Shown: positions 51,118 through 62,127 of the stretch, one piece after another
How positions within the stretch are numbered: the stretch's first letter is position 1
How the letters are laid out: each line of letters starts with the position of its first letter
DNA from: Lachnospiraceae bacterium
Lineage (GTDB): Bacteria > Bacillota > Clostridia > Lachnospirales > Lachnospiraceae
Direction: 5' to 3'
Assembly: GCA_017449075.1 (NCBI GenBank)
Contig: JAFSKG010000001.1
Span: 60,736-124,735, forward strand
Length of the DNA: 64,000 nucleotides
Made by a program: the position numbers and the translations under genes
The notes under the pieces: model-generated
Told to the model about the DNA's origin: nothing
What the model saw: the letters and a program-made list of their open reading frames with translations, nothing else
Databases searched by the model: none

Positions 51118-52230
51118 ATGAAAATTTTAGTTAAAAAAGAAGAATTTCTAAACTCTTTAAATATTGTTAGTAAAGCATTAAAAAAGGGTAATTTATACCA
51201 GATTTTAGATTGTGTTTTAATAGATGCTTCTAAAAATAAAATTATTTTAACATGCCAAGATGGAAAAGAAATAACTATAAAAAATGAAACAGAAGGAACA
51301 ATTATTGAAAAAGGAATTGCTGCAATAGATGGTTTTTATTTAATGGATATTGTTAGAAATATGCCAGAAAATGGAGAAATTGAAATTTTTGTTAATGATA
51401 AAAAAGATTGCAAAATAGTTTGCGGTGAATATATAAAATATGATATTCAGGCAAAAGATGAAACAACATATCCAAATGTAGCGAATATAAATAAAGAAAA
51501 TAAAATTATATTAAATGAATTAAAAATAAAAAGAATAATAGAAAAAACAATTTTTTCATATGACAAATCTTCTGATTCAGGAAATATTATATTAAAAGGA
51601 GTATATTTTAATATAAATAAAGAAAAAATAACTGTTAAATCAATGGATGGTTATATTATTTCTATTGTTAATGAATTAATAAATGAAAACAATGGAAAAT
51701 ATGAAACAATTATTCCAGGTTCTTCACTTGAAGAATTAAATAAACTTATAAAAGGTGAAGTAAATAAAGATGTAAATATTTATTTTAATGATAAAAATGT
51801 AGCGTTTGAATTTAATAATACTTTATTTACATCTATAATTATTCCAAATAATTATATTGATACAGATAGAATATTTAATGTTGAGTATTCTACAAAAGTA
51901 AATATTAATAGAGAAGAATTTTTACAAAGTTTAATTAGAGCAAGATCTGTTATAAGAGGAAATGATAATAAACCAGTTATATTTGATATAAAAGATGAAT
52001 ATATTGATATTAGTATTAATACATTAGAGGGAGATGCGTACGGAAAAGTTGAAATTAAAAAGACAGGAAAAGATTTAATGATTGCATTTAATGCAAACTA
52101 TCTTATAAAAGTTTTAAATGCTATTGATGATGATAATATAATTTTATATTTCTCTGGTTCTAAAAACCCAATTATTATAAAAGACAAACAAGAAACATAC
52201 TCATATTTATTAACTCCAGTTAAAATGTAA
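51118..52230 (+). CDS. dnaN: DNA polymerase III beta clamp
   Basis: 370-aa sliding clamp of three similar domains, starting MKILVKKEEFLNSLNIVSKAL and ending YLLTPVKM, the typical clamp C-terminus. Good Shine-Dalgarno. Its stop codon directly touches the recF ATG. Confidence 0.95.
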   Translation: MKILVKKEEFLNSLNIVSKALKKGNLYQILDCVLIDASKNKIILTCQDGKEITIKNETEGTIIEKGIAAIDGFYLMDIVRNMPENGEIEIFVNDKKDCKIVCGEYIKYDIQAKDETTYPNVANINKENKIILNELKIKRIIEKTIFSYDKSSDSGNIILKGVYFNINKEKITVKSMDGYIISIVNELINENNGKYETIIPGSSLEELNKLIKGEVNKDVNIYFNDKNVAFEFNNTLFTSIIIPNNYIDTDRIFNVEYSTKVNINREEFLQSLIRARSVIRGNDNKPVIFDIKDEYIDISINTLEGDAYGKVEIKKTGKDLMIAFNANYLIKVLNAIDDDNIILYFSGSKNPIIIKDKQETYSYLLTPVKM

Positions 52231-53424
52231 ATGTATATAAAAACTTTAAAATTAAAAAATTATAGAAATTACGAAGAAGTAGAAGTATCTTTTGACCCAA
52301 ATATAAATATAATTTACGGTAACAATGCAGTAGGAAAGACAAATTTACTAGAATCAATATATATATGTTCAACTTCCAAATCACATAAAAATACAAAAGA
52401 AAATGACATAATAAATTTTAATAAAAACGAATCCCATATAAAATTAATATTTTGTAGGGAAAATATTGTAGGGGAGAACGCAAATCTCGTAGGGGCGAGT
52501 TCTGCGAGCCCTCAAGTAATAGACATCCAACTTAATAAAGACACAAAAAAGGGAATTGCAAAAAATGGAATAAAAGTTGAAAAGCTATCAGAATTTCTAG
52601 GCTTTTTTAATGTAATAATGTTTGCACCTGAAGACTTAAACATCATAAAAGATGGACCAATGGTAAGAAGAAAATTTCTTGATGTAGAAATAAGTCAAAC
52701 TGACAAAATTTATGTTCAGCATTTACAAAATTATCATAAAACTTTAAATCAAAGAAATTCTCTTTTAAAAGACATTTATAAAATAACAGGCAATAATAGA
52801 CAAGATTTAATAGATATGCTTGATACTTATGACGAACAACTAGTTAATTACGGACTTGAGGTAATAAAAAAAAGAAAAGAAAATATAAAATTACTCGCAG
52901 AAAAAATATTAAACATTCATTTGTTAATAAGCAACAACAAAGAAAAATTAATAGTAAGTTATGAAAACGATATTTTAAACGACGTAGGAGCAAACGCAAA
53001 CCTCGTAGGAGCGAGCACAGCGAGCCCGAAAGATACATACTTAAAAAAATTAAAAGAAACCCGTGACCTCGACATAAAAAACCAGTACACATTGGTAGGC
53101 CCTCACCGCGACGATATATGTTTTGTAATAGATGGAAACGACATAAGAAAATTTGGTTCACAGGGCCAAAAGAAAACAGCAGCAATAAGTTTAAAACTTT
53201 CAGAACTAGAAACGCTTAGAGAAAAAATAAATGACACTCCAGTTTTACTTCTTGACGATGTTTTTTCAGAGCTTGACGAATCCCGTCAAAAACTTCTCGT
53301 GTCAAGTTTAAAAGGCATCCAAACCATCATAACTTGCACGGGAATTAAAAAGAATATTTTTGACTTACTAAAGCCGGAAAAAATCTTTAACGTTTTTAAT
53401 AATAAAATTATAGAAAAAATTTAA
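52231..53424 (+). CDS. recF: Recombination protein RecF
   Basis: 397-aa SMC-like ATPase for gap repair. Walker A YGNNAVGKTNLLESI (29-43), signature FGSQGQKKTAAISLKL, Walker B PVLLLDDVFSELD. Two stretches are out of family: residues about 79-95 and 251-267, both of the form VGxNANLVGAS(S/T)ASP. Each is encoded by a dispersed-repeat unit inserted in frame, in loops outside the ATPase motifs. About 30 residues longer than usual. Confidence 0.95.
   Translation: MYIKTLKLKNYRNYEEVEVSFDPNINIIYGNNAVGKTNLLESIYICSTSKSHKNTKENDIINFNKNESHIKLIFCRENIVGENANLVGASSASPQVIDIQLNKDTKKGIAKNGIKVEKLSEFLGFFNVIMFAPEDLNIIKDGPMVRRKFLDVEISQTDKIYVQHLQNYHKTLNQRNSLLKDIYKITGNNRQDLIDMLDTYDEQLVNYGLEVIKKRKENIKLLAEKILNIHLLISNNKEKLIVSYENDILNDVGANANLVGASTASPKDTYLKKLKETRDLDIKNQYTLVGPHRDDICFVIDGNDIRKFGSQGQKKTAAISLKLSELETLREKINDTPVLLLDDVFSELDESRQKLLVSSLKGIQTIITCTGIKKNIFDLLKPEKIFNVFNNKIIEKI
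52468..52512 (+). repeat. Dispersed repeat in recF, copy 1
   Basis: GTAGGGGAGAACGCAAATCTC followed by GTAGGGGCGAGTTCTGCGAGCCC in one open frame. Confidence 0.85.
52984..53028 (+). repeat. Dispersed repeat in recF, copy 2
   Basis: Same two-part structure with GTAGGAGC cores; encodes nearly the same peptide as copy 1. Confidence 0.85.
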
Positions 53425-53445
53425 AAAGTAATTAAAAATATATAA

Positions 53446-55401
<1,956 letters not shown>

Positions 55402-55425
55402 TTCGTAGGAGCGAAAGGAAAAATT

Positions 55426-55875
55426 ATGGAAAAGAAAATTAAAAAAATTGAAGGAGTACATCCAGCGTTAATAATTGCGGTTGCTCTTTCACTAATTTTA
55501 TCTGCTATAAGTATCGTAAGAGTTTCAAGTTTTTATAGAACTAGAGCAGAAGAGTCAGTTGTTGCGGAAGACATTTCGTATAGTGTTTACGTTGGTCTTA
55601 CCGACAAAAATCAAAACAGACAAATTATAGAGAACGATGTAGCGAAAGAACTTCTAAAGACAATATGCATTAATCATAATGCAGGATATACTATTTATAC
55701 TGTCGAAGGCGGATATAAAGAAGATGCCATTATCCACACAGAAAATACTATTATTGTTGAGATGGATAGAATTAATGAAGAAACATTATATGCAGTTGTA
55801 AATGATATTAAAAAAAGATTGAATGTTCATTCTGTTATGATAATAAAAAAACCAGTAGAAGTTTTTGATTATTAA
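55426..55875 (+). CDS. Membrane-anchored protein between gyrB and gyrA
   Basis: 149 aa: one N-terminal helix (PALIIAVALSLILSAISIV) and an extracytoplasmic domain (SYSVYVGLTDKNQNRQII, GYTIYTVEGGY, NTIIVEMDRINEETL) that resembles DUF3574. The gene sits inside the gyrase operon, 24 bp after gyrB and 18 bp before gyrA, so it is co-transcribed. Any functional tie to gyrase is unknown. Confidence 0.65.
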   Translation: MEKKIKKIEGVHPALIIAVALSLILSAISIVRVSSFYRTRAEESVVAEDISYSVYVGLTDKNQNRQIIENDVAKELLKTICINHNAGYTIYTVEGGYKEDAIIHTENTIIVEMDRINEETLYAVVNDIKKRLNVHSVMIIKKPVEVFDY

Positions 55876-55893
55876 TGAGAGTAATATTTAAAA

Positions 55894-58338
55894 ATGGAAC
55901 CAAATGTATTTGACAAAATTAAAGAGGTAGATCTTAAGAAGACGATGGAAAATAGTTACCTTGACTATTCTATGTCGGTAATTGTTTCACGTGCTCTTCC
56001 AGATGTGAGAGATGGACTTAAACCAGTTCAGCGTCGTATTTTGTATGCTCTTCATGCTCTTGGAGTAACACCAGATAAAAAGACAAAAAAGTGTGCCACT
56101 ATAGTCGGTGAGACAATGGGTAAATATCACCCACATGGTGACTCTTCAATTTATGGTGCGCTTGTTGGTATGGGTCAACCTTGGAACTATAGAAAAGTTT
56201 TAATTGATAAACAAGGTAACTTTGGTTCAGAAGATGGCGACTCTCCTGCAGCTATGCGTTATACAGAAGCAAAGATGTCAAAGATGGCATCTTGGATGCT
56301 TGATGGTATAAATAAGGATGAAGTAGATTTTATTCCAAACTTTTCAAATGAATATGAAGAACCAGTAGTTCTCCCAGCGAGATTTCCAAACCTACTTGTA
56401 AATGGCACTACAGGTATAGCGGTTGGTATGGCAACAAACATACCGCCTCACAATTTCACAGAAGTGGTAAATGCAGTTATAAAAATAATAGATAACAAAA
56501 TAGAAGATAAAGAGACTACTATAGAAGAAATACTTAATATTATACAAGGACCAGACTTTCCAACAGGAGCACTCATACTTGGAAAAAAGGGGATAACAGA
56601 TTATTTAACCACTGGACGCGGTAAAGTAAAAATTAGAGCAAACTGCGAGATAGTAGCTGATGATAAAGGAAAACAAAAAATATTAGTTCACGACCTTCCT
56701 TATCTTGTTCATAGGTCAGAACTCATCGCAAAGATAGCAGAACTTGTAAAAGATAAAAAAATAGAGGGCATAACTCATGTCCTTGATGTCTATGGAAAGA
56801 AAACTACAGATAAGATAGAGATCACTTTAAGAAAAGATGCACCAGCAAATATCATATTAAATCAGCTCTACAAAATGACAGACCTTCAGTCAAGTTTTTC
56901 TGTCATAATGCTTTGCATTGTAAATGGTGAGCCAAAGACATTAAACATTTTGCAAATGCTTGATGAATTTTTAAAGCATCAAGAAATAGTTGTCACAAGA
57001 AGAACAAAATATGATTTAAAGAAGGCTGAAGATAGAGCTCACATAGTAGAAGGTTTACTTAAAGCTATAAGTATAATTGATGAAGTAATAAAGACTATAA
57101 GAGAATCAAAAGATCCAAATGAAGCGCAGGCAAAACTTGTTTCAAATTTTGGATTTACAGATAAACAAGCAGAATCAATTGTAGAAATGAGATTAAAAGC
57201 ACTTACTAATCTTGAGTCTACAAAGCTTCAAGACGAGTTAAAAGATTTAAAAGAAAAAATAACTTACTATAAAAGTATTTTAAATGATAATAAAAAATTA
57301 CTTGGAGTTATAAAAGATGAATTACTTGAGATGGAAAAGAGAGAGCATGATGAGAGAACTACAAAAATAGTTGACGACAAAGAAGATAAAGAATTTAAGG
57401 CAGAAGAACTTATAGTAGAAGGTGATTTAGTTATTACTATGTCACACCTTGGTTATATTAAGAGTATGGATCCAGATACATTTAGAAAACAGGGTCGAGG
57501 TGGAGTTGGTGTGAAAGGAATGACAACTATTGACAATGATTTTGTGCAAGATGTATTTATGACCACAAAACATTCAACTCTTATGTTTATTACAAACCAA
57601 GGGAGAATGTATCAAATGAAGGGCTATGAAGTTCCAGAAGGCGGAAGAACTGCAAGAGGTACTGCAATAGTTAATATGCTGAAACTTAAAGAGGGCGAAA
57701 AGGTAACTACGGGAATAGACAATAAAGAATGGAGCCCAGAAAAATATTTATTATTTGCAACCAAAAATGGCTTAATAAAGAAAACAAAATTATCAGAGTT
57801 TGAATCAGTTCGTCAAAATGGACTTAAAGCACTAAATATAAAAGATGGCGACGAGTTAATAGCAGCAAAAATCACAAATGGGAGCGATGACATCTTCCTT
57901 ATTACAAAACAGGGTCTTTGCATGAGATTTAATGAAGACAGTCTTCGTGATATGGGAAGGACAGCGGCCGGTGTAAGAGGTATAAGAGTAAAAGAAGGCG
58001 ATGAACTTATAGCAATGCTTGTATCAAATGAAGGGAAAGAATTATTGCTTGTAACAACAAATGGAGTAGGAAAGAGAACAGATGCAAGCGAATTCGCAAC
58101 AAAAGGCCGTGGTGGAAAAGGAATGATATGCTATAAGCCAAATGAAAAAGCAGGAACTCTTGTAGGAGCAGAACTTGTAAATGGTGATGAAGACTTAATG
58201 ATTATAAATGAAAAAGGTCTTGTAGTAAGAACTCCTATGAAAGATATAAGAGTAATGGGAAGAAGTGCAGCCGGTGTAAAAATTATGAGAAGTGAAGATG
58301 ATGCAAAAGTGACGAGCATCACAAAAATAAAATCATAA
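55894..58338 (+). CDS. gyrA: DNA gyrase subunit A
   Basis: 814 aa. Breakage-reunion domain with catalytic Tyr123 in AMRYTEAK, and C-terminal beta-pinwheel with the GyrA box (QGRGGVG). In the quinolone-contact region [10 protein letters not shown], Ser84 is the wild-type residue and Gly88 sits where E. coli has Asp87. A TTGTTTCACGTG stretch near 55981 is not a parS site. Confidence 0.96.
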   Translation: MEPNVFDKIKEVDLKKTMENSYLDYSMSVIVSRALPDVRDGLKPVQRRILYALHALGVTPDKKTKKCATIVGETMGKYHPHGDSSIYGALVGMGQPWNYRKVLIDKQGNFGSEDGDSPAAMRYTEAKMSKMASWMLDGINKDEVDFIPNFSNEYEEPVVLPARFPNLLVNGTTGIAVGMATNIPPHNFTEVVNAVIKIIDNKIEDKETTIEEILNIIQGPDFPTGALILGKKGITDYLTTGRGKVKIRANCEIVADDKGKQKILVHDLPYLVHRSELIAKIAELVKDKKIEGITHVLDVYGKKTTDKIEITLRKDAPANIILNQLYKMTDLQSSFSVIMLCIVNGEPKTLNILQMLDEFLKHQEIVVTRRTKYDLKKAEDRAHIVEGLLKAISIIDEVIKTIRESKDPNEAQAKLVSNFGFTDKQAESIVEMRLKALTNLESTKLQDELKDLKEKITYYKSILNDNKKLLGVIKDELLEMEKREHDERTTKIVDDKEDKEFKAEELIVEGDLVITMSHLGYIKSMDPDTFRKQGRGGVGVKGMTTIDNDFVQDVFMTTKHSTLMFITNQGRMYQMKGYEVPEGGRTARGTAIVNMLKLKEGEKVTTGIDNKEWSPEKYLLFATKNGLIKKTKLSEFESVRQNGLKALNIKDGDELIAAKITNGSDDIFLITKQGLCMRFNEDSLRDMGRTAAGVRGIRVKEGDELIAMLVSNEGKELLLVTTNGVGKRTDASEFATKGRGGKGMICYKPNEKAGTLVGAELVNGDEDLMIINEKGLVVRTPMKDIRVMGRSAAGVKIMRSEDDAKVTSITKIKS

Positions 58339-58520
58339 AAAATTTTAAGAGAATTTTTAAAAAATCATATAAAAAAATCAAAAATTTCTATCAAAAAATT
58401 TTCAAAAAAAATGCAAAAAAAAGTTGACATATTTATCTCTTTTCACTATAATGTTAATAGATAAAGGTATTTATACTTTTATTGAAAATTTAAATTATAG
58501 TTTAAATGGAGGTAAAGAAA

Positions 58521-58688
58521 ATGGTAGTTAAGAAAGCAGCAGCTAAGAAGAAAGCAGTAAAGAAAGCTGTTAAGAAAGTAGCTAAGAAAGTAGCAGCTAA
58601 GAAGAAAACTGTAAAGAAAGCAGTTAAGAAGGCAGTTAAGAAAGTTGCTAAGAAAGTTGCTAAGAAGAAAGTTGCTAAGAAGAAATAA
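58521..58688 (+). CDS. Lysine-rich histone H1-like protein
   Basis: 55 aa of Lys, Ala and Val only after the first residues (MVVKKAAAKKKAVKKAVKK start), with KKAVKKV/KKVAKK repeats: an HC1/H1-like composition. Start at 58521 after GGAGG. Stand-alone gene after gyrA with its own terminator; relative of the 79-aa protein at 26.3 kb. Confidence 0.7.
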   Translation: MVVKKAAAKKKAVKKAVKKVAKKVAAKKKTVKKAVKKAVKKVAKKVAKKKVAKKK

Positions 58689-58707
58689 TTTAATAGCAAT
58701 ATAAAAA

Positions 58708-58738
58708 TATCGGGTGTGTATATACCCGGTATTTTTTT
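58708..58738 (+). terminator. Terminator after the Lys-rich gene
   Basis: TATCGGGT pairs with ACCCGGTA, followed by seven Ts. Confidence 0.9.
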
Positions 58739-58868
58739 GTAAAAAACAAATTGATAAATAGTTAAAAATCAAATATAATAGTATTCGAGTTGTAAAAAAG
58801 AAATAAAAGCGTAGTGGACAACATCCTGTCGTTCGCAAAGGGGTAAGGTAGTAAATTCGAATAAGTAT

Positions 58869-59456
58869 ATGGAATATAGAAAAGAAACAATTGAAAAATT
58901 TTTAGAAAAATTAGGGAGCAGCGATTCTATGCCAGGAGGCGGAGTTGCATCTTCACTTGTGGCAGCAAATGGCATAAGTTTAATTCTTATGGTTTGTAAT
59001 CTTACTATAGGAAAAGATAAATATAAAGAAAATGAATCCCTTGTAGTTTCTGTAAAAGAAGAGGCAGAAAAATTAAAAGAAAAGTTTCTTGAACTTATGG
59101 ATAAAGATGCAGAGACTTTTAAAGTTATGGAAAAAGTTTTTGCTATGCCAAATGAAACTGAAGAAGAAAAGAGATTAAGAAAAGAAAAAATGCAGGAAGC
59201 GTGTAAGATTTGTTGTGAGACGCCAAGAGAGATGATAGAATATGCACTTAGAGGAATAGAACTTGCAAATAGCATTTTGGGAAAATCAAACAAATCTGCC
59301 GAATCTGACTTGATAGTAAGTGCTATTTTTCTAAAAGCAGCTATAAAAGGTGCGTGGGAAAATATAGCGATAAATCTCAAATATATAAATGATGAAAAAT
59401 TTGTAAAAGAGCAAGAAAGTTTTAAACAAAAAATTAAAGATTTGATTAAGCAATAA
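58869..59456 (+). CDS. Cyclodeaminase/cyclohydrolase family protein
   Basis: 195 aa helical protein of the formimidotetrahydrofolate cyclodeaminase family (SMPGGGVASSLVAANGISL at about residues 18-37 is the family signature). Members act on one-carbon folates (formimino- or methenyl-THF). Stand-alone gene; substrate not proven. No Shine-Dalgarno seen. Confidence 0.85.
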   Translation: MEYRKETIEKFLEKLGSSDSMPGGGVASSLVAANGISLILMVCNLTIGKDKYKENESLVVSVKEEAEKLKEKFLELMDKDAETFKVMEKVFAMPNETEEEKRLRKEKMQEACKICCETPREMIEYALRGIELANSILGKSNKSAESDLIVSAIFLKAAIKGAWENIAINLKYINDEKFVKEQESFKQKIKDLIKQ

Positions 59457-59460
59457 AAAA

Positions 59461-59481
59461 TCGAGCGGAAAGCTCGATTTT
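59461..59481 (+). terminator. Terminator after the cyclodeaminase gene
   Basis: TCGAGC and GCTCGA arms (59461-59466, 59472-59477) followed by Ts; may serve the converging gene too. Confidence 0.88.
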
Positions 59482-59495
59482 ATTTTAATATCTCA

Positions 59496-59942
59496 TTAAT
59501 CTACTCTTTTCGGTAACACAAGTATCCAAAGAATAATTGGTAAAAGTGAACTTAGATAACTTAATACAGTGCTATCATATGTTGGGTCAACCCTTTTTAT
59601 ACCTTCGTGATGGCAGTATCCAAGGCAAAGAATATTGAGTATAAAACTTAAAAAACTACCCACGAAAGGAATGAAGGCCAAGACATATGTGATTACCCAC
59701 CACCAAAGAAAAATCTTTTTTTCTATTTGAAACTCTCCAAGTTTAAAATAATCTTTGCAAGTTAAATCTGCAAGAATATAGAGCCTATAAAATGGAATCC
59801 AAGCATATCCAGGATGTTGATAACCATATGCCTTAAAAATTTTTTGATAACTAAAGGCTGTTAATCCATAGAATATCAAAAAAATGAATGAAAAAATAAA
59901 GCCCGAAGCGAGAATAATTGATATAATATCACCTCTTGTCAT
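59496..59942 (-). CDS. Multi-pass membrane protein of unknown function
   Basis: 148 aa with four hydrophobic segments and the motif GYQHPGYAWIPFYRLYILADL between the first two, as in DUF5684-like proteins. No predicted role. Transcribed alone. Confidence 0.6.
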   Translation of the reverse strand: MTRGDIISIILASGFIFSFIFLIFYGLTAFSYQKIFKAYGYQHPGYAWIPFYRLYILADLTCKDYFKLGEFQIEKKIFLWWWVITYVLAFIPFVGSFLSFILNILCLGYCHHEGIKRVDPTYDSTVLSYLSSLLPIILWILVLPKRVD

Positions 59943-60013
59943 AATACACCTCTTTAAAAATTAATTATTTTTCTGACAGATTATAACACTTATCGTGAAA
60001 AAAATCAAAATAG

Positions 60014-60541
60014 TTATTTTTGATTAGTACTACCAATGCCGCCATTTCTCTTATCACTTACATTATCGTCAATAGTAAGATAGTATGGAAGGAAAATACC
60101 TTGTGCGATACCGTCGCCCTTTTTTATTTCTAAAACTTTTTCGCCTAAGTTAGTAAATTTTATAAATATGTGACCCTCGTTGTCAGAGTTATAATAATCG
60201 CTATCAATAATACCTACGGTGTTATTAAGAGTAAGTCTATATTTAAAACCGAGTGATGAACGAGGATAAATCATTAAAACTATATCTTCGTTCATTTTGC
60301 ATCTTATGCCAGTTGGTATTTTTATAGTTTCTTTAGGTTTTAATGTGAAATCAACTGGACTTTTAAAGTCATAACCGGCAGAACCAGTGGTTGCTCTTTT
60401 TGGCAATTGCAAATCTTTATATAATGTTTCCATTTCAGATTTAATTTTTTCATCTTCACTTTTTGCTATTTGGAAAGTATCAACAAAAGAATCAAAAAAA
60501 TTTTTATAACTAACTACTTCAAATTTTGCTACATTTCGCAT
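60014..60541 (-). CDS. dut: dUTP diphosphatase
   Basis: 175 aa. The five trimeric dUTPase motifs appear in order: AGYDF, PRSSLG, NTVGIIDSDYY, GDGIAQGIF and KRNGGIGST. An N-terminal extension of about 45 residues precedes motif 1. Start at 60541 after AAAGGAG; the longer frame to 60580 translates a dispersed repeat. Confidence 0.92.
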   Translation of the reverse strand: MRNVAKFEVVSYKNFFDSFVDTFQIAKSEDEKIKSEMETLYKDLQLPKRATTGSAGYDFKSPVDFTLKPKETIKIPTGIRCKMNEDIVLMIYPRSSLGFKYRLTLNNTVGIIDSDYYNSDNEGHIFIKFTNLGEKVLEIKKGDGIAQGIFLPYYLTIDDNVSDKRNGGIGSTNQK

Positions 60542-60553
60542 ATTATCTCCTTT

Positions 60554-60576
60554 GTAAGGGCGAGTTGCACGAGCCC
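60554..60576. repeat. Dispersed repeat upstream of dut
   Basis: GTAAGGGCGAGTTGCACGAGCCC in the dut leader. Confidence 0.75.
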
Positions 60577-60656
60577 ACACATATTATTATATCAAAAATT
60601 ATAAGAAAAAACTATATGAAACAAAACAATAAAATATTTATTCTAAGATGTTTATA

Positions 60657-60665
60657 TGTTATAAT
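60657..60665 (+). promoter_or_regulatory. Extended -10 promoter of the HD hydrolase
   Basis: TGTTATAAT (60657-60665) ends 6 nt before the ATG at 60672; leaderless configuration. Confidence 0.65.
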
Positions 60666-60671
60666 GAAAAA

Positions 60672-61112
60672 ATGAATATTAAAGACGAAATAAAAAAATA
60701 TAAAAGTATTTTAGAGAATGAAAAGTTTAAGCAATTAGAAAAATACATCGCCCACGGAAACACAAGTACACTTAAACACAGTATTAGTGTGGCTGAATTA
60801 AGCCTTAAAATTGCTGAAAGGTTTAAATTAAAAATCAATAAAGAAGAGTTAATAAAGTCGGCATTGCTTCACGATTTATTTTTATATGATTGGCACCACG
60901 CACCAAAAGAAGCAGGACTTCACGGCTTCACCCATTCTAAGATTGCAGCTGATGAAGCAAAAAAAGAATTTAATATAAACGATAGAGTTTATTCAAATAT
61001 ATTGACACATATGTGGCCTTTAAACATCACAAAAATACCAAAGACAAAAGAAGGAATAATTATTTGTATAGCTGACAAAATTTGTTCGCTTAGAGAGACG
61101 TTTTCAAGATAA
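60672..61112 (+). CDS. HD-domain phosphohydrolase
   Basis: 146 aa. Metal ligands in TLKHSISVAEL (His), LLHDLFLYDWHH (HD pair) and the distal IADKIC (Asp) define an HD domain; members cleave phosphate esters of nucleotides. Start at 60672 since the earlier in-frame ATG lies in the promoter. No Shine-Dalgarno. Confidence 0.82.
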   Translation: MNIKDEIKKYKSILENEKFKQLEKYIAHGNTSTLKHSISVAELSLKIAERFKLKINKEELIKSALLHDLFLYDWHHAPKEAGLHGFTHSKIAADEAKKEFNINDRVYSNILTHMWPLNITKIPKTKEGIIICIADKICSLRETFSR

Positions 61113-61158
61113 AAGAAATAAATTAAGGAACCAAATAAGGATATACAATATTTTTACG

Positions 61159-61179
61159 GGCTCGGAAAGAGCCTTTTTT
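61159..61179 (+). terminator. Terminator after the HD hydrolase
   Basis: GGCTC-GGAAA-GAGCC followed by six Ts. Confidence 0.92.
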
Positions 61180-61185
61180 ATTGTT

Positions 61186-61208
61186 TTTATGTAAAAATAT
61201 GATATAAT
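61186..61208 (+). promoter_or_regulatory. Promoter of RNA copy C
   Basis: TTGTTT, 16-bp spacer, TATAAT (61203-61208). The AAAAATATGATATAATAA context closely matches that before RNA copy B (AAAAATATGGTATAATAA). Confidence 0.75.
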
Positions 61209-61212
61209 AATA

Positions 61213-61384
61213 AATGCGAGAAAGTTCTAATTTTTTATTTGGAGAAATCCATTACGGCACGTTTTTATCAAAAGGTAAAAATGTGGGCTTTTAAGTATTC
61301 GTAATGGATATTAGAACTTGTCTCGCACACAAGGAAGCCTGCAATTTTCCGCCCATGGGCTTCTGCGTCTGTGGGCGTTTTTAT
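61213..61384 (+). ncRNA. Structured RNA family, copy C
   Basis: P1: TGCGAGA...AAGTTCTAAT (61215-61231) pairs with ATTAGAACTT-G-TCTCGCA (61310-61327). P3: TCCATTACG/CGTAATGGA, capped by CACGTTTTTA...TAAAAATGTG and GGGCTTT. 3' part: GAAGCC, TGCAATTTTC, CGCCCAT, GGGCTTC, then GTGGGCG: an H-type pseudoknot ending in TTTTT. GGAGAAATCC is the side hairpin. The coiled-coil/EcsC-like operon starts 66 nt later on the same strand. Confidence 0.85.
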
Positions 61385-61449
61385 TTAGGACAAATTGCAA
61401 CTATTATAATAGGTGCAAAAAAGTATCGAGGAGTAAAAAGAGGTAAATT

Positions 61450-61806
61450 ATGGCTGAAAATAAAGGGGATGGCAATTTTTGGTGGACGCTTATAAAAGCA
61501 GGAGCTGCAATGACACTTATAGACCATGTATTTCCAACAGAAGAAAAACAAATTTCAGAAGTTTCAGAATATGAAAAAATAAGTGATGAAAGAAGACAAA
61601 AAATAAACGATTTAGAAGAAGTCATATCAAAGTATAATGAAAAAATTAATGATTTAAAACTAAAACTCGGCGAAGCAATCTTTAAAGAAAACAAGGATTT
61701 CGAAAATGATTTTTTAAATGTAATACTTAAAGAGTTGAATGAATTGACTGAAGAAAAATCTAATAAAGAGGAGCAACTAAAGTCAATAAAAATTATTAGC
61801 AAATAG
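61450..61806 (+). CDS. Coiled-coil hypothetical protein
   Basis: 118 aa. A short hydrophobic segment near residues 10-25 (WWTLIKAGAAMTLIDHVF) then a long coiled coil to the end. First gene of a four-gene run; AGAGG precedes the ATG. No family recognised. Confidence 0.65.
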   Translation: MAENKGDGNFWWTLIKAGAAMTLIDHVFPTEEKQISEVSEYEKISDERRQKINDLEEVISKYNEKINDLKLKLGEAIFKENKDFENDFLNVILKELNELTEEKSNKEEQLKSIKIISK

Positions 61807-61825
61807 AAAAAGGAGGAATAGATAA

Positions 61826-62101
61826 ATGAGTTTTAAAGATGAGCTAATAAAATTTGGCAAAACTGTTGTAAAAAAAGGAACAGAACTGGGGCAAATAGCA
61901 AAATTGAAACTTGACATCAGTGGTTTAAACGAAAAAATTAAAAATAAAAAAATTGAAATTGCTGATGTAGTTATAGAAAAAGAAATAAGTTCTAATAACA
62001 AAGAAATAAAAAGTATAATTGATGAAATTAATGACTTGAAAAGCAGGATAAAAGTAATAGAAACACAAATTAAAGACATAGAAACAAACAATCAAAATTA
62101 A
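61826..62101 (+). CDS. Small coiled-coil protein
   Basis: 91 aa. A basic amphipathic start (MSFKDELIKFGKTVVKKGTELGQ) leads into a coiled coil (KLKLDISGLNEKIKNKK...). Short proteins of this plan lie beside stress/membrane genes in clostridia. Strong AAGGAGG. Confidence 0.65.
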   Translation: MSFKDELIKFGKTVVKKGTELGQIAKLKLDISGLNEKIKNKKIEIADVVIEKEISSNNKEIKSIIDEINDLKSRIKVIETQIKDIETNNQN

Positions 62102-62127
62102 ATAAAAAAAACAAGGAGGAACAAAAA

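Noticed and set aside
55980-55995. TTGTTTCACGTG in gyrA as a third parS site
   Set aside because: Only the left half matches; the right half (CTCTTC) lacks GAAACA, and the bases encode the conserved IVSRALPD of GyrA.
58506-58688. Repetitive AAGAAAGC tract as a DNA satellite
   Set aside because: It is a clean reading frame with Shine-Dalgarno and terminator encoding a Lys/Ala/Val-rich protein.
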